The translations under genes were made by a program, and so were the position numbers. From Symbiodinium natans (taxonomy: Eukaryota; Sar; Dinophyceae; Suessiales; Symbiodiniaceae), in assembly GCA_905221605.1 (NCBI GenBank), contig CAJNDS010002810.1, positions 1 to 64,000 of the forward strand: a stretch of 64,000 bases of DNA. The letters run 5' to 3'. The notes below the pieces were generated by a model. That model was not told the DNA's origin. It saw nothing but the letters and a program-made list of their open reading frames with translations, and made no database searches. Numbering within the stretch: the first letter of the stretch is position 1; every line of letters starts with the position of its first letter. Below, piece by piece: positions 24,590 through 37,282 of the stretch.

Positions 24590-27500
24590 AGGATTCAGAT
24601 CTGAATAAGGGACCATATTCGCCATTTTTATAAACTTTGAAGCTTTGAGCTTCGGTGACAGGACAGCAAAGACCCACGGGCCGCAACTGTTAGCAACAAC
24701 GCTTCCAAACTCGAAACGCCCACGCAAAGAAATCTGTTGGGCACTCCCACGGCGTCGTGTTTCGGCTTCACGCCGTCCGTGCACGGCATGGGGCGAAAAT
24801 TTGACGGTTGGCGATGCCATGGCCACCGGGCGAGTACCGCGGCACGGCTCACAGAAAGTATCAATCCAACGATGGAGCACGTGCAGATTTCACGCCAAGT
24901 GGAGACACATCTTTCTTAAAAACCCCTGTGGTTCCAAGATCCAGCAGCCCTAAACCCTACACCCTAAACCCTGAGCCCTGAGCCCTAATCCCGCGAGTTC
25001 AGCCCCCCCCCCCCCCCCCCCCCCCCCAAACAAAAAACAAAAATCGCAAGTCTTACAAAAGTCAACCGGCAGCTGCGCCCCATGACCGCATCCAACGCGC
25101 CGAAGGAGTACAGAAACCACCTTGAACGTTTTGGAGCTGTTTTTTTTTTCTCGGGCTTAGGGTTAACGCTTGAGGGTTTAGGATGGTTTAGGGCATCGAC
25201 TCGGGATGGAGGAGGGCTGCTCTGTAGCTAGAACATGCCTGCCGCAAAAACCCCCTGAGTCCGAACCCTAAGTTGGAAGCCTCGATCCTGAGGCACGAGT
25301 TTTGGGGGTGCGGACAACATCACGCTCATGGCGTGCCCACGTTGCCGGAAGCTTGCCTCCCCATAGCCGTACTTGTGCAAGCTTCAAACGCCTCCGCAGG
25401 ATGCCTCTGATCCCAAAACCCCTTCAGACCCCCCCAAACCTGAAACCCTAAACCAGGGTATCGCAAAAGCCGGGAGGGCGCAACACCCCTCTAAGGGCTG
25501 GCACGTGCCTCTGTGCCCTAGAAGCCCGAAACCCTGCATCCTAGGCTTTTGGGGTGGCGCACAGGACCCATGCGAGGCCTGGTCTGAGGGCCCCGGCCGC
25601 GGCACCTCCCCGAAGAAGGCGCCCTCTGGGTGATGTCTTCATCGATTAATTAGAAGTTTTTTGGGGGGGGGGGGGGGGGGTGGAGCGTTTGGGGCTCGGG
25701 CCGGTGCTTCGAACTCAGGGTCTTGGGCTTGGGACCTTGGGGTTTTGCGATGTTTGCATATGGGTGAGTCAGGAGCTTGGGGTCGCGTTGGCAGGCCGAA
25801 GGGACTGCGGCTCTCGTTAGGTTGGTTGAAGGCAAGAACACTTAAGCCACTGGAGGTTGGAGTTTTGGGGTGTGGGATTTGGGCTCAAGGTCTAGGGATT
25901 AGATTGAGGCAACGCCCAGAAGCTCCAGCAGACTCCCCCCTTTAACGACTACAGTGCCGATGGACCCTTCTCAATACATCCACGCCGGGCTCCACGGCGT
26001 TGTGCTGGTGGCGCTCGGGACAGAAAAGGTCAACCCAGCTCCCATCCGAAGCCCTCTTTGAACGGCCCTAGGCCCTAGGCCCGAAGCCCGAAGGCTACAC
26101 AAACCCCAGACTACTACTTGCTTAAGAACCTCCCCAAAAAACACCAATACACTTTTCCCTATAAATACAGAGAATATTATCCCTTATCTCCGTTGTTTTT
26201 TTGTTTTTTGGGAGGGGGTTCTTGAGCAAACAGTAGTCATCCTATTATCCTGGTGCCTCTCCGACGGAGGCGCCCTGCAAGGCTAGGCCGTGCCTGAGAG
26301 GGGGAGGGAGGGCGGGTGGGGGTTGAGGGTTTTTTCCAACATATCTAGGGAGTTTTTTGGGTTTCCACAATGTTTAGGGTTCGGGCTTCTAGGGAGTTGA
26401 GTTTTTTTTTTTTTAAATTGGGGTTTCTAGGGATTGTTGGGGGAGTTGGTAGGGTTTCAAACCGACACGGTTTTAGGCTTAAAGGGCCTTCAAGGGGGAT
26501 TGTTGGGGGGAATTGCCGAGAACAGGGGTACCGCCTCTATCCCAAAATACTCTATAGTCCTTCTAAAGGAACCCCAAGAAGGGTACTCCCATTTCCTGAA
26601 ACCCCTTTGTGGCGATGCCATCCATCTCTTCGACGTGAGCCAAGGCACATCATCGGTATGAGCCCAAAGTTCGCCACGTACATGGAGACCTCTTTCGGGA
26701 GCACTGGAGGCTTCTTAGGGCCTTTAACGGGCTTATAGGGCATTATCGGGCTTAGGTAGGGCTTTCTCTTACTGGCTCTTAGAACGTTATGGCCTTTGGG
26801 GCATTAGGGCTTTCTTGCTGGCTCTTAGAAGGGAATGAGTCAGGGAACTCAGGTTCCTTCTGTCCCCTTATCCATTCCCGACGTCACAACCAGAAGGATT
26901 TTCTGGGTTTATGTGGAGGGGCCCAAGAGAAACCTCCCGAGACTCGCGATAACACCCTAAACGCCCGCAAGCTGTTGTAAGGAGTGGGTTGGGAGATCCA
27001 AGGTTCTCTCCTCTTCAATGGTGCTCCCTCATGGTTCAGGTCTTGGGAGAGTTGACCTTAGAAGCCAAGCTACCCGGCCTTGCGGCTTCTGACGGGTTTT
27101 GGGGTCCAGGGTTTTGTGGCTCAGGATACTGGTAGGGCTGAAAAGGAGAGAACTTGCGGAGAATTGGATGGCCTCCATCCTCACTTAGAGCGTTAGGGAG
27201 TTCAAGGTTTTTGGGAGCAAACAGGGTGGAAGGTGTACCCAGAACACCTGAGCACATTCCCGGGCACCAGGCGCAGACCACGCAGAAGTCTTGCAGCACA
27301 AAAGCCAGGTTATACCTGGAGGGGGAATTGTGGTGCGTGCACATCCAAACTACCTAATATGCAGATCGACCCCCGTTACCCCATATACTGTCAGCGAGTG
27401 GTCTCAAGGGTGTGTCCAAGGGGAGGACGCAAGCGATGGGAGCCCACAGGGCATCCGAGAGTAGCTTGGGAAGTGGAGAGGGCAAAAGATGCGCAAAACG

Positions 27501-30500
27501 GAAGGAGATGATAAGGCACTTCATGAAGCCCGGGGCACTTGTTTCTCGAAAAAGGGGAATCGTGCAATGGTTCCGGGGTGAAATGCTGTGCCGGGTGTCG
27601 GTCCCACAATGCAAAGGTCAGGCGATCTTCCATGCTTTTACCCTACAGCCTCAGCACATAATCGCCGATCCTCTGGAACTCGGCTTGAGCTTTGGGAAGC
27701 CTCTTGGTTGGAGGTGGCTTACAGGCGCGAAGCTAGTTAGGGTTTAGGATTTAAAGGTTTTAAGGTTTAAGGTCTTGGGAGGGCTGCGTCTTTGCGGCTT
27801 CGGCTGCCACTTAGGGTATAGGGCCCAAGGGCTCAGAGGTTTGCAGTGCGGTTTAAGGCTTGGATGGTTTGCGGCTTGGGGTTTATGAATTTCGGGGTCA
27901 TGTATTAGGGGCAAAGACCTCCAGCAAGACAAAGAGACCTGGCCCAAAAAGCCAAAGCCCGCAACGAGGCGGCAATGTGCAGGCCTTGACATCTCAAATC
28001 CTACACCTCTGACGCCACAAAATGTCTTCACCCCTCGGAGCCCTGGCAACAAAAAACGAACATATCACCCAGAAATAACAACTCAGCCAAGGGTAAACAT
28101 GGGCGAGCCACCCCCCCCCCCCCCAGCCCTGTCAACAGAGCCCCCTCGTAACATCTCGTCATACTAAAACCCTCAACCCTAAACCCCAAACCCTGAAAAC
28201 GAAGATCTTGAACCTTGGCTCCCAGGCGCAAGCCATACTGTCATCAGCCCCACCTCACAAGTTCGAGCTAAGGCTTTTCCAGGGGGGCTCAGAGGTTTAC
28301 GGGGCCTCGCAAAGGGTGTTGGCCTGCAAGGGCATGGAATTGAGGGTTCAGGTGTTTCAAGGAGGTCAGGGTTGATCTGACTGTGTGACAATCTTCAGGT
28401 TCGAAGCCTAGAATTACCCTTGCAACCCTTTGAGGGCCCTGAAGACACGCCCTCCCCCCCTGCAACCCTACTTCAAGTCGCAGGATGCTATTTACGACCC
28501 AGTTTAGGTTGGGGGTTGGCGCAGGATCAGTTTGACAAAAGGCCCGGACCCCGCAACAAGCGAGGAAGAAGAGCTCCGGCAGCAGCGGGCCCAGAAAAGG
28601 AATTGGCATGAAGAGCAGCCTTGCGGGCTCTCAGGGGACGCGCGTGGCTAAGGGTTTAGGGTTCTGGGCGGCCTTGGGGGGAAAGGGGGGAAGGGGGGAA
28701 GCGGGGGGCACGGGATTAGTGGCTCAGGGTTCTTTGTTCAGGCATGGTTTTTGGTATGGTGAACATATGGAGGCCTTGTGAAGGAGAAGGCTGAGGGAGT
28801 TTCGGGCTCAGCGCTTTGTCGCTTCTAGGGTGCTCTGCGTACTTGTGCGTCTTACGATGACCTCGCCAAGAAGGGGTATCCCTCCCTGCGTGTCGGGAGC
28901 CTTGGAAGGAGAATCTATGAATGAAGCATGAAGCATGGGCCCTCATTCTGCCCGCGAACTTGCAGGACTCCGGGTCTCGGGCAAGCTCGGGAGTTTCGAT
29001 CTTGCGCCCTACACACCCCGAAGCCCCGAAGCCCCGAAGCCCCGAGCCGCAAGATTCAGCGTCGGCTGTGTCCCGAGGGCCCGGCAGCACCGGGTAAAAC
29101 CTCGGAGGCAGAGGCCCCCAGCTCAGCGGGGCTTTCGGATGTTGTCAGTGCTGGCTGGGGTCTCTCGGAGAGCGCTCTTTCAGGGTGCCTGAGAAGCTAC
29201 GAAAACCCTCGAAACCCCACCTGAACCCTGGGGCCCGGAGCCACTGAATCTACCGTACGTTGTAACCAAGTGGCAAGGAGTATATAACGTGCTATGGTAT
29301 GACTCGTGGACAACAGAGGATTATTTTTCAAAGGAGGCAGGCTTAGGGGCTATCGTTATTATAAGATCCATGCAGGGCTCCCTCCCAGCCCACCCAATTT
29401 GAGGGGTTTACCAAAATTGGGTTGCCTACTGCGGGGGGGGGGGGGGGGGGCAATCCTTATACCGGGTCCTTTTGCCGGGTTGCGCTTTATGGCGGCTGCA
29501 CAATGGGTATCCCCGTTTTGGTACCTGGTCAACGCCTTGGCCTGGTCTATGGGGTTCACTGCATGATTTAGTTTGCCATCCTTGAAAGTTCAATTCTGAA
29601 GGTTGCAGCAAACACAGCTAACTCAGAATTTAGGCTCAGCCCCAAAGCTCCATGATCTGCAGAACCTTGATGACAGGAGCTCCCCACCCTCCTCCCATTT
29701 CTTTCAGGGGCCCAGGGGGCTTCGAGGAGCTCCGAAACCGTGATCACAGCAGCTTCAGTTGAGGGTTTAGGAATTTGGGGCTTAGGGTTTAGGGGTTAGC
29801 AACTTTTTGAGCTTAGCATGTAGGGTGAAGTTATGCGTCTCTACTTAAGCGTATCGGCATAACCTTCTTCCCTGACACTTGTACACACCATGAACCTCAC
29901 CACCAACCGCCCAGTCATAAACAACCACGCTCAAAAGACTACGCCTGGCCAAGAGACCACTTTGTTTACTAGAGGCTTAAGGGCTCATATCGGGGTTTCT
30001 GGGGGTTTTGGGGTTTGGGAAACGTCGCCCCCCTCTCCTCCCTCTCCTGAGGGGCCCCGGCAGGTGGACGGCGAAGAAAAGCACGCCCAGCGTCGGATTG
30101 GGCACGTCGATCAAAGCCCGCGCCTTTGCGGGTCTAAGGTTTCCAAGGGTTCTGAGGGTTTGAGGTTTAGGGTTCAGGGTTGAGGGTTCTAGGTTTGGGT
30201 TGTAAGAGTCCGGTGTCTAGTGATCTAGACTACTTGGAGGCTTCTGCGCAGTTCAGAACATCTTTAGGGCTTTAGGGTTTGGTGTTGGTAGTTCTCATGG
30301 GTATAGCTATAACCCGGACTACAAGTGCAAGTCTATGGCCTAGGACTTCATCTCTCAATGCGTGAAGGGGTCACCCACCAGCCAAACCCTGACTCGCAAA
30401 GATTTGCCCCTAAGCCTTTTCTTGCCCTAAGCCTTATAAACCCTGTAAATCCTCATACCCAAACACTCCTAAACTCTAAACCCTCAATACCCTAAAACCC

Positions 30501-30780
30501 CTCCCCCCCCTCCCAAAACCGAACCCTCACCTCCCAAGCGGCGCGCCTTGTCTAAGCCGCCGACGGCGCCCGACGCCTGCCGGCTTAAGTAAGGACCTTG
30601 GGTGTTTAGGCTATGAAGGCAGGAGTGCATGAGAGGCTGGGTTTTTCAATTGAGGGCCTCAATAGGGTCCAGGGTCCAGGGAACCCGGCGCAGATCCATC
30701 CCTAGAAGCCGCGCCCTTTCTAGGGTATAGGCTTTCGGGTCGGGGGGAATCCTGAGCCTCAAGACCTCAATCCTGAATCC
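24590..30780. other. Long region with only weak exon candidates
   Basis: Several GC-rich islands have open frames on both strands and could not be assigned. The best minus-strand candidates are about 25965-26045 (WVDLFCPERHQHNAVEPGVD) and about 25315-25400 (RLKLAQVRLWGGKLPATW), which may be upstream exons of the RIIa gene. Telomere-like arrays are sparse here compared with the rest of the window. Homopolymers: C run at 25003-25027, G run at 25661-25680, G run at 29432-29450. Confidence 0.35.
26789..26870. repeat. Copy of second inverted-repeat family (partial)
   Basis: Contains CTGGCTCTTAGAAGGGAATG and continues AGTCAGGGAACTCAGG, closely matching one arm of the hairpin at 62482-62582. A second, shorter CTGGCTCTTAGAA lies at about 26775. 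Confidence 0.6.
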
Positions 30781-30839
30781 TAAGCCCGAACTGAACCCTA
30801 AACCCTAAACCCGAAACCCTAAACCCCAAACCCTAAACC

Positions 30840-31075
30840 CTAAACCCTGGGATGCCGGCCAGAGGCTTGGCGATGCCAAAGTAGCGCAGGAAGCGGCCCG
30901 GAGGAGACATCAGCACCTGCTTCTTAGGGTTTATAAGTTGGGATGCTCCCCCTTATACTACAGTCCTTAAGCAGAGGACTGTGAGTGTAAGGGGGGAACA
31001 TCCCAATCCATACGGGTCTTTGGGGGCGACAGGGTGCCCCTCAGTGGGCTCTAGGGGGCTTTAGGGAGGACTTTT

Positions 31076-31115
<40 letters not shown>

Positions 31116-34100
31116 TTTTTGCTTTGTGTTTTTTGTTTTTTTTGGGGGGGAGGGAGGGAAGAAAGGGGGGGGTTTAGGGTTCCGGAGGCTTCAGGGGCTT
31201 TGGGGGCTTTGGGGTTTAGGGCCCTTGGCTCCTGGGTGAGGTGTGCGCCTTGCTGCACTTGGCCCAGGGAGCGAAGTCGCAGAATGGCCTCAACTTAAAA
31301 CACTCAAAACTAAGCATTTAGGGTTTAGGGTTTAGGGTTTAGGGTTTAGGGTTTAGGGTTTAGGGTTTAGGGTTTGGGGTGAAGCCCCATGAATCCAAGA
31401 CCCTAGACAACCTCAGACTCTACACCCCAAACCCTGGAAGGGGGGCCCCTTATGACGCACCCTGGGGCCACAGAAGTGTTTTCGGACCTGAATTGATGAC
31501 CCCCCACCCCCTAAACTCCCACGGTGTCGGGTACTTGGGGGGCTTAGGGCTTTCCCTAAACCCTAAACCCTAAACCCTAAACCCTAAACCCTGATTGCAG
31601 CCTTCTTCATTTAGGCTGTGGGACTCCCATGTCTACAGAATGCTCCCTAAGTCGCCCTGAGCTTCCGTGAAGGTTCCCGGGCACCGATTTAGGGTTTAGG
31701 GTTTAGGGTTTAGGGTTTCGGGTTTAGGGCTTAGGGTTTAGGGTTTAGGGTTTAGGGTTTTGGGTTGATGGTTTAGGGTTTAGGGTTTAGGGTTTAGGGT
31801 TTAGGGTTTCCCCCCGATAGGTGTTTAAGCAAAGCAGCTTAGACTATGACTGGTTTGAACCTTTACGGGGGGGTCTCTCACACATGAATCTCCGGGTGAT
31901 GGGACAACTTGGCCACTCAGAAAAGTCTCAGGATTCAGGATTTGGATTCGCAGCCCTCAGAAAAACAAAACTTGCAGTAGGGGTTCAGAAGGGAATCTCC
32001 CAGAATAGAGTACCTAAAGTGAGGCCATACAGTAAAGCCACTCAGTGCGCCCCAACCAGACCTTCAACCGATGCTGCTGCCACCTGAAACCCTGCGCTCG
32101 CCACTCCAAAAGCCATGCCCCCAAAGCAAGGGTTGAGGGTTTAGGGTTTAGGGTTTAGGGTTTAGGGTTTAGGGTTTAGGGTTTAGGGTTTAGGGTTTAG
32201 GGTTTAGGGTTTAGGGTTTAGGGTTTAGGGTTTAGGGTTTAGGGTTTACCCTTGGAACCCTCAAACTTCGGGCTTCGGGTTGGGGTGTTCTTGGGGTTGA
32301 GACATGTTGGCCTCTCAATTCTTTGAGCCCTAAAGGGTTTAGGGTTTGGGGCTTAGGGTTTAGGGTTTAGGGTTTAGGGTTTAGGGTTTAGGGTTGAGGG
32401 TTTAGGGTTTAGGGCTTAGGATTTAGGGTTTAGGGTTCTAAGCCCAAACCCTCTTCAACGGCCTGTAGGACTTCATCTCCGGATCACCCGGGGGCGGGGT
32501 CGCGTAGTCGAAGTGCGGGTAGACCACCTCTAACCTGGAGGGCGTCTTTTGAGGGTTTTAGGGTCTCGGGTTTCGGGTTTCGGGTTTAGGGTTTAGGGTT
32601 GATAGGAGATTGTAGGTTGGGAGGTTCCCCCTTATACTAACAGTCCTTAATAGGGATTATAGTAGCGGGTACGATGATCCCGATTAAGGACTGTTAGTCT
32701 GGGGGAACATCCCAAATCATGGGGCTTACGGGGCTTATGGGATGGTTTTTTCATGGCTGTCAGGGTTAACAGGGTTTATCATGTTCATAACAGGGTGTCG
32801 GGCTCGGAGGTCCCTTGGTACAGCAAGAGAAGGTAGCACAAATGGGGGATGAACTGCCTCAGCCCTCAAGCCTTTAAGAACATCTCGACAGCTTCAGATG
32901 ATTTCGGGTCCGCCCTTGAATTGAGGGGCGGAAGCGCATTTTCTTGCTTCATGAGTGTTCGCCGTGAGCGGATGCGGAATCCGCTCCAAAGGATTATCAA
33001 CCCCATGGGGTATACGGGCTTGAGGGTCTCTTAGAAATTTCTTGGAGGATGGCACAAACAAACGAAACGACCAACAACGCCTACGGGCTTGAAGGCCCGC
33101 GCCTACTTCTGAGGGTTTCGACCTCGGATCAAGAAAAGCCGAGCGCGCGGCCGGATCTCGACCCACAGCGCGGCGAAGCACCAGAAGAGGCCCAGAAGCC
33201 CAAGCACCACCTCTCTGAGGTCTATAGGTTTAGGGCTTAGGGGTTTAGGGTTTGGGGTTTAGGGTTTAGGGTTTAGGGTTTAGGGTTTAGGGTTTAGGGT
33301 TTAGGGTTTAGGCTTTGGGGTTTGGGGTTTAGGGTTTTCTGCTTCGTGTTGAGAGGCTTCGGGACAGCTGTGCTTTCCCTGTGAGCTTTCCTGCATGGCA
33401 CCTTGGGGGTCTGTCGGGCCACGCAACCTAGGCAGCAACTTGTGGATGCTGAGAACCCTGTAAGCCCGAAAGGAATGAACTTTGAGCACAGTGCGTGGTG
33501 GCGCATGACACACGACAAACCCTTAGCCTATTAGCAGCCCTGAACCAAGTAGAAAACTTAATATAAACCTGGACCCCCTGACCTTTCCAAACCCTACTCC
33601 CAAAAACCTGTTTTGGCTTCGACTCCCCCCCAAAACTCTAAACCGTGTAAACTGTAAATCCTAAACCCTCAATCTGCCTGGCAGGTGCGAAGCTCCGCCG
33701 TGAAGGCGTAGGCCTCTCGCCCAGGGGGGGCTTCTGGGAAGTTAGGAGTTAGGGAATGTAGAGGAATGTAGGGAAGTTAGGAAATTCAGGGAATTGAGGC
33801 AATTTAGGGAATGTAGGCTGAGCCCTAAACAGATGGCAAGAAGTCGACACCCCCAAAACGGTCAAACCCGACGGGGCAAACCACTAGACTCTTAAACCAT
33901 TTCGGTAAACCCTACACCCTAAACCCTAAACCCAAAAAAGCAAGGCCCAAAGAGCCGAATCCTGAACGCCCTCGCGGGGCCCGGACATAGAGAACGATCT
34001 CCGCAAGCACCAGCGGGAGCACCCAGACGTAGAAGTTCGAATCCTGACGGAAAGCAGACCCGAAGTCCATCCAACCGCTGCTGTGGCACTCTACACCCCG

Positions 34101-34190
34101 TTGTCTCCCAGCAGGAAGGAACAAAGAGTGGTGAGGTGCTGCTCCACCGTGGTGGCATAAAGCGCAAGTTGTTGCTTGCAATGCCGGCCC
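30840..34190 (-). CDS. Unrecognised membrane-protein gene, several exons
   Basis: Minus-strand islands with protein-like frames, in transcript order: about 33950-34130 (FGSAFRQDSNFYVWVLPLVL then AEIVLYVRAPR, one membrane span), about 33350-33450 (VLSIHKLLPRLRGPTDPQGA), about 33110-33220 (LREVVLGLLGLFWCFAALWV, a second span), about 32450-32550 (RLEVVYPHFDYATPPPGDPE then MKSYRPLK), about 31220-31285 (EAILRLRSLGQVQQGAHL), about 30850-30925 (SPPGRFLRYFGIAKPLAG). Order and strand agree, but I have not proved that they join in frame, and I recognise no family. Introns hold telomere-like arrays and two hairpin elements. Confidence 0.4.
30938..31006. mobile_element. MITE-like hairpin element, copy B (short form)
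   Basis: TTGGGATGCTCCCCCTTATA at one end and GGGGGGAACATCCCAA at the other, with CAGTCCTTAAG and GAGGACTGTG as inner arms. At about 69 bases it lacks the middle seen in the other copies, leaving almost only the stem. Intronic in the membrane-protein gene. Confidence 0.78.
31073..31150. repeat. T13-G29 homopolymer block
   Basis: A T run passes directly into about 28 G, then T-rich sequence and another short G run. On the transcript strand this reads C-rich then A-rich. Confidence 0.85.
31318..31378. repeat. TTTAGGG array
   Basis: Eight consecutive TTTAGGG units in a presumed intron. Confidence 0.92.
31689..31811. repeat. TTTAGGG array
   Basis: About 15 units with a few TTTCGGG and TTTTGGG variants. 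A CCCTAAA array of five units faces it at 31554-31592. Confidence 0.92.
32127..32435. repeat. Two long TTTAGGG arrays
   Basis: About 17 near-perfect units at 32131-32248 and about 11 more at 32334-32435, separated by unique sequence. The perfect copies imply recent expansion or homogenisation. Confidence 0.92.
32617..32715. mobile_element. MITE-like hairpin element, copy C
   Basis: Full-length member: TTGGGAGGTTCCCCCTTATA ... CTGGGGGAACATCCCAA, with inner arms CTAACAGTCCTTAATAGGGA and CGATTAAGGACTGTTAG, and a middle GTAGCGGGTACG. It lies beside TTTAGGG sequence (32586-32600) within the membrane-protein gene. Confidence 0.8.
33226..33340. repeat. TTTAGGG array
   Basis: About ten TTTAGGG units plus TTTGGGG variants, between two putative exons. 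The exon at about 33110-33220 begins within a few bases of the array, with acceptor CCTATAG on the sense strand. Confidence 0.9.
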
Positions 34191-34199
34191 CTAAACCCT

Positions 34200-35306
34200 C
34201 AAAACCCCCGAAAAACCGAACCCCTCTCTGCCAGTGTCTCCAACGATCCCCCGGATTTCCCGGGCCCTATTTCTACAAGACGCCCCCTTAACAAAACTCT
34301 TGCAGAGCACGCAAAACCCAGCCGCCTGAAGCAAAACCTAAACACCACCTAAAACCCTTAAAGCCCCTGAACCCTGAAAACCTCTGAGCCCCCTGAACAC
34401 CCCAAAAAGCTCTGAAGCCCCTGAACTGTTGTCGGGCGGTCCAACCCCAAAGGCATGGCTCTGCCAACGAGGCCAGCTCAGATTGCTTACGCTTCAGTCA
34501 CTTTGGGGTCCGTGGCTACAAGGATATTGGGAGTGAAGGGTCTCCGACCCTCAGGGGGTTCCTACTTTCGGAATGTAAGTGCTTACATTTAGGGCTTTGG
34601 GGGCTTTGAGTTCGGGGGGTTTAGGAGTTGGGCAGACGTGGGGGCTTGATGGCTTGGGGCTTTGGGGGCTTTGGGGGGGTTAGGGAGTGTGTAGTGCTAG
34701 GCTTGCCTCCTCGTTCTTTGGGGGAGCTAACGCAAGGGAATCTGATTTCTACAAAACTCTAAGGGCCCCACTGCAGGAGGCCTAGTAACGTAAACCCCCC
34801 GTGGTTTGATGATGACCATCTTCTCTGTAGCCAAAATGCTGCAGGAGCCGGTCTTCTGAAGCCTAGAAAGCGTCAACATCATCCGAGCCCAAGTGTGGAA
34901 CTCGATGGTTACCGGTGTTCATCGGGTATCCTAAGAGGGACCAGAACTCAGCTTCAAAAAAATACCCCGTACTCCTCAAGTAACAGAATTTCTCGGGGAC
35001 CCTTTAGCCCGAATCTGAAATCCGATGGGCGTGGTGGGGGTTCAGGGGAGGGGTTGAGGGTTTAGGGTTTGGGTTGGGCAGAGACCCTCGCAACCCAAAA
35101 GCCCCAAAATCAAAGAACGCCGAATGCACCCGACTCTTCGCAAAAAAAAACCCTAAACCCCAAACCCTAACCACCGCGCTCTTTCTTCAGGGGCTGCAGG
35201 GCTCTCAGGCGACAAACTGCCCGGAGGCTCTTTCAGGGGATCGAAAAGTTCTTGGGGGCTTTGAAAAGGGGCTTCGGGATTTAGGGTTACAAACATATGT
35301 ATGTAC

Positions 35307-35343
<37 letters not shown>

Positions 35344-35840
35344 CGTGTATATATATATATATATATCTTACCTTGGGGATTGGGGTTTGGGGTTTAGGGT
35401 TTAGGGGCTCAGGCTCGAGGCTGGAGAGGGCCGATCGCCCATGGAAGAGGCCTCCGAAACAGAGCTGCTGGCTTCAGGACTTCCCCGGCAGCCTGGCGAG
35501 CAGAGGCCTATGGGGTTTAGGGTTTAGGGTTTAGGGTTTAGGGTTTAGGGTTTAGGGTTTAGGGTTTAGGGTTTAGGGTTTAACAAAGCCCCCTAAACTC
35601 CAAACGTTTTGAGGTTATCGCGGGCTTGGTTCTGGATGTCAGGGCGGTGGTTAGGAGGACGGTAGAGGAGCTGAGGACCGGGATTGTGGCGGACTCTTCT
35701 CGTACTGCCAAGCTACGAGAGTAGAAGATGCACCAAGTCAAGACTTCATCAGTTTTGCGTTTCTGTTCCTGCAATCCTTGAAATGTCCCGAAACTGCAAC
35801 TGATATCTCCCTCCGATATCGGCGGTGTTCGGAATGAGCT
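34200..35840. other. Spacer with repeats and uncertain exons
   Basis: Contains a possible minus-strand exon near 34800-34870 with two plausible frames (RLLQHFGYREDGHHQT or KTGSCSILATEKMVIIK), a TA-rich tract at 35297-35368, and a ten-unit TTTAGGG array at 35514-35582. The stretch at 35400-35510 is open on both strands and was not assigned. Confidence 0.4.
35514..35582. repeat. TTTAGGG array
   Basis: Ten consecutive perfect units downstream of the ubiquitin-like gene. Confidence 0.92.
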
Positions 35841-35843
35841 CCT

Positions 35844-37257
35844 CTAGGGTGCTGCCGGAGCGATGGCACGCGACGCGGCTGCTGGCGCCTTGCGCTTTCG
35901 CGACATCCGCGACCTCGGCAGGGCCATCTCGGGCGCCGATGTGGCCTTTGACATCCAGTAGGCTGCCTTCTCCTCGACTTGCTTGCTTTGCTTCTGGACC
36001 TCCTCCAGGCGCTCAAGAAGGAACTCGAAGCGGCGGGCCTCCAGGAATCTCAGCATGTCGGCTCGGGAGGTGAAGGAAACCATCCTGTTTTCATAGCTGT
36101 AGCGTAGAAGGCCCTCCGCGCCCGTGTTGAGAACCCACCGCTGCCCATCTTCGAAGACGACTGCGTCCGTGAGCACCTCGAAACCCAGACGTCCGGAGAT
36201 TGGATCGTACATGCCTCCGCGAAGACGAAGAACCAGGTGAAACGTAGCCCCTCCAAAAGCGCCATACGACGCAAGGCGTTTTTCATCCTCTAGCTGCAGG
36301 CCACGGAATATCAAGCGCTGTTGGTCTGGTGGAATACCCTCACGCTCCTGAACCTGTTCCTGGGCTTCTGATAAGAAAAACGATTACAGTAAGCGGTAAC
36401 TTAGGTATTCTAAGTTCCGAAGCTGCAACCCAGGTTCTTTCACCTGAACTACTGTGGTACTCTCGAAGTTGGAGACCTCCACGACAATCGTCTTGCCGGT
36501 CAGAGTCTTGACGAAGACGCCCCTGATTTCGTTGCCCCCAGGAGCCAGCCGGCGCAAGTGCAACGTAGACCCCCTTTGAACGCCGTACGACGCGAGGGAC
36601 TTGCCATCTTCGAGGCAGCGACCTTCAAAGAGCAAGCATTGCTGGTCTGCAGCGATCCCTTCCATCGCCTGAACCTGTTCCTTCAACTCGGCTGCCGTGG
36701 CGCTTTCAAAGTCGAAGACTTTTGCACCAACCGTGCCCATCTTGCCGCCCAAAACCCGTATGTAGACGCTGAACATTCCAGTGCGCTGCATGTCATCGCC
36801 AGCTGCACTCACATAGTCCAGCACTGAGTGTTCGGAGATCCCCAGGGATGCCAGAGTGGCCCCCTTGGGCAATGTCTGGCCATCCCTTGTCACGACATGG
36901 GCTGCAGCTGCGTCTCCGAAGAGCTTCTCCGCGAGATGACCGATGGTGTCGAAGGCCGTTATCTCCACCTGACGATTCCCCACCTGGGTGCAGCAGTCTC
37001 CAAAGCGTTTTAGTTGTTTTGTGTATCAGGCTTCGAAGAAACTAGCATCATGGCGAGCATTCGGTAGAGACCTTGGACAATTACCCCCCCACCTTCAGCA
37101 TAAAGGCCTCCGAGAGGTCCTTGGCCGTCTTCAGCAAGTCCTGCTGCTGAAGATGAATGGCTTCAGCTTGCCTGATCATCTTCAGCAGCGACTTCTCCTT
37201 GGTGCAGAACGCCTTGTTTTGCAGGGAGGCTCGCAGCACCTGGATGTCCAGCACCAT
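35844..37257 (-). CDS. Three-domain ubiquitin-like protein (408 aa), three exons
   Basis: Exons 37093-37257 (55 codons from ATG), 36438-36983 and 35844-36359 (stop TAG) join in frame to about 408 residues. An amino-terminal helical segment ([20 protein letters not shown]) precedes three ubiquitin-like domains: a degenerate one ([19 protein letters not shown]), a middle one ([17 protein letters not shown]), and a third close to ubiquitin ([15 protein letters not shown] ... [20 protein letters not shown] ... LVLRLRGG). The RLRGG is followed by MYDPISGR and a tail with a coiled-coil-like stretch ([20 protein letters not shown]) and basic SRKRK, possibly a nuclear signal. Unlike true polyubiquitin, the repeats differ and the tail is long. 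Conjugation or binding role is inferred only. Introns are 109 bases (GT-AG) and 78 bases (GA-AG), and carry no telomere-like repeat. Confidence 0.85.
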
Positions 37258-37282
37258 GGCTCGAGAGCGTCCGGGGCAGCAG

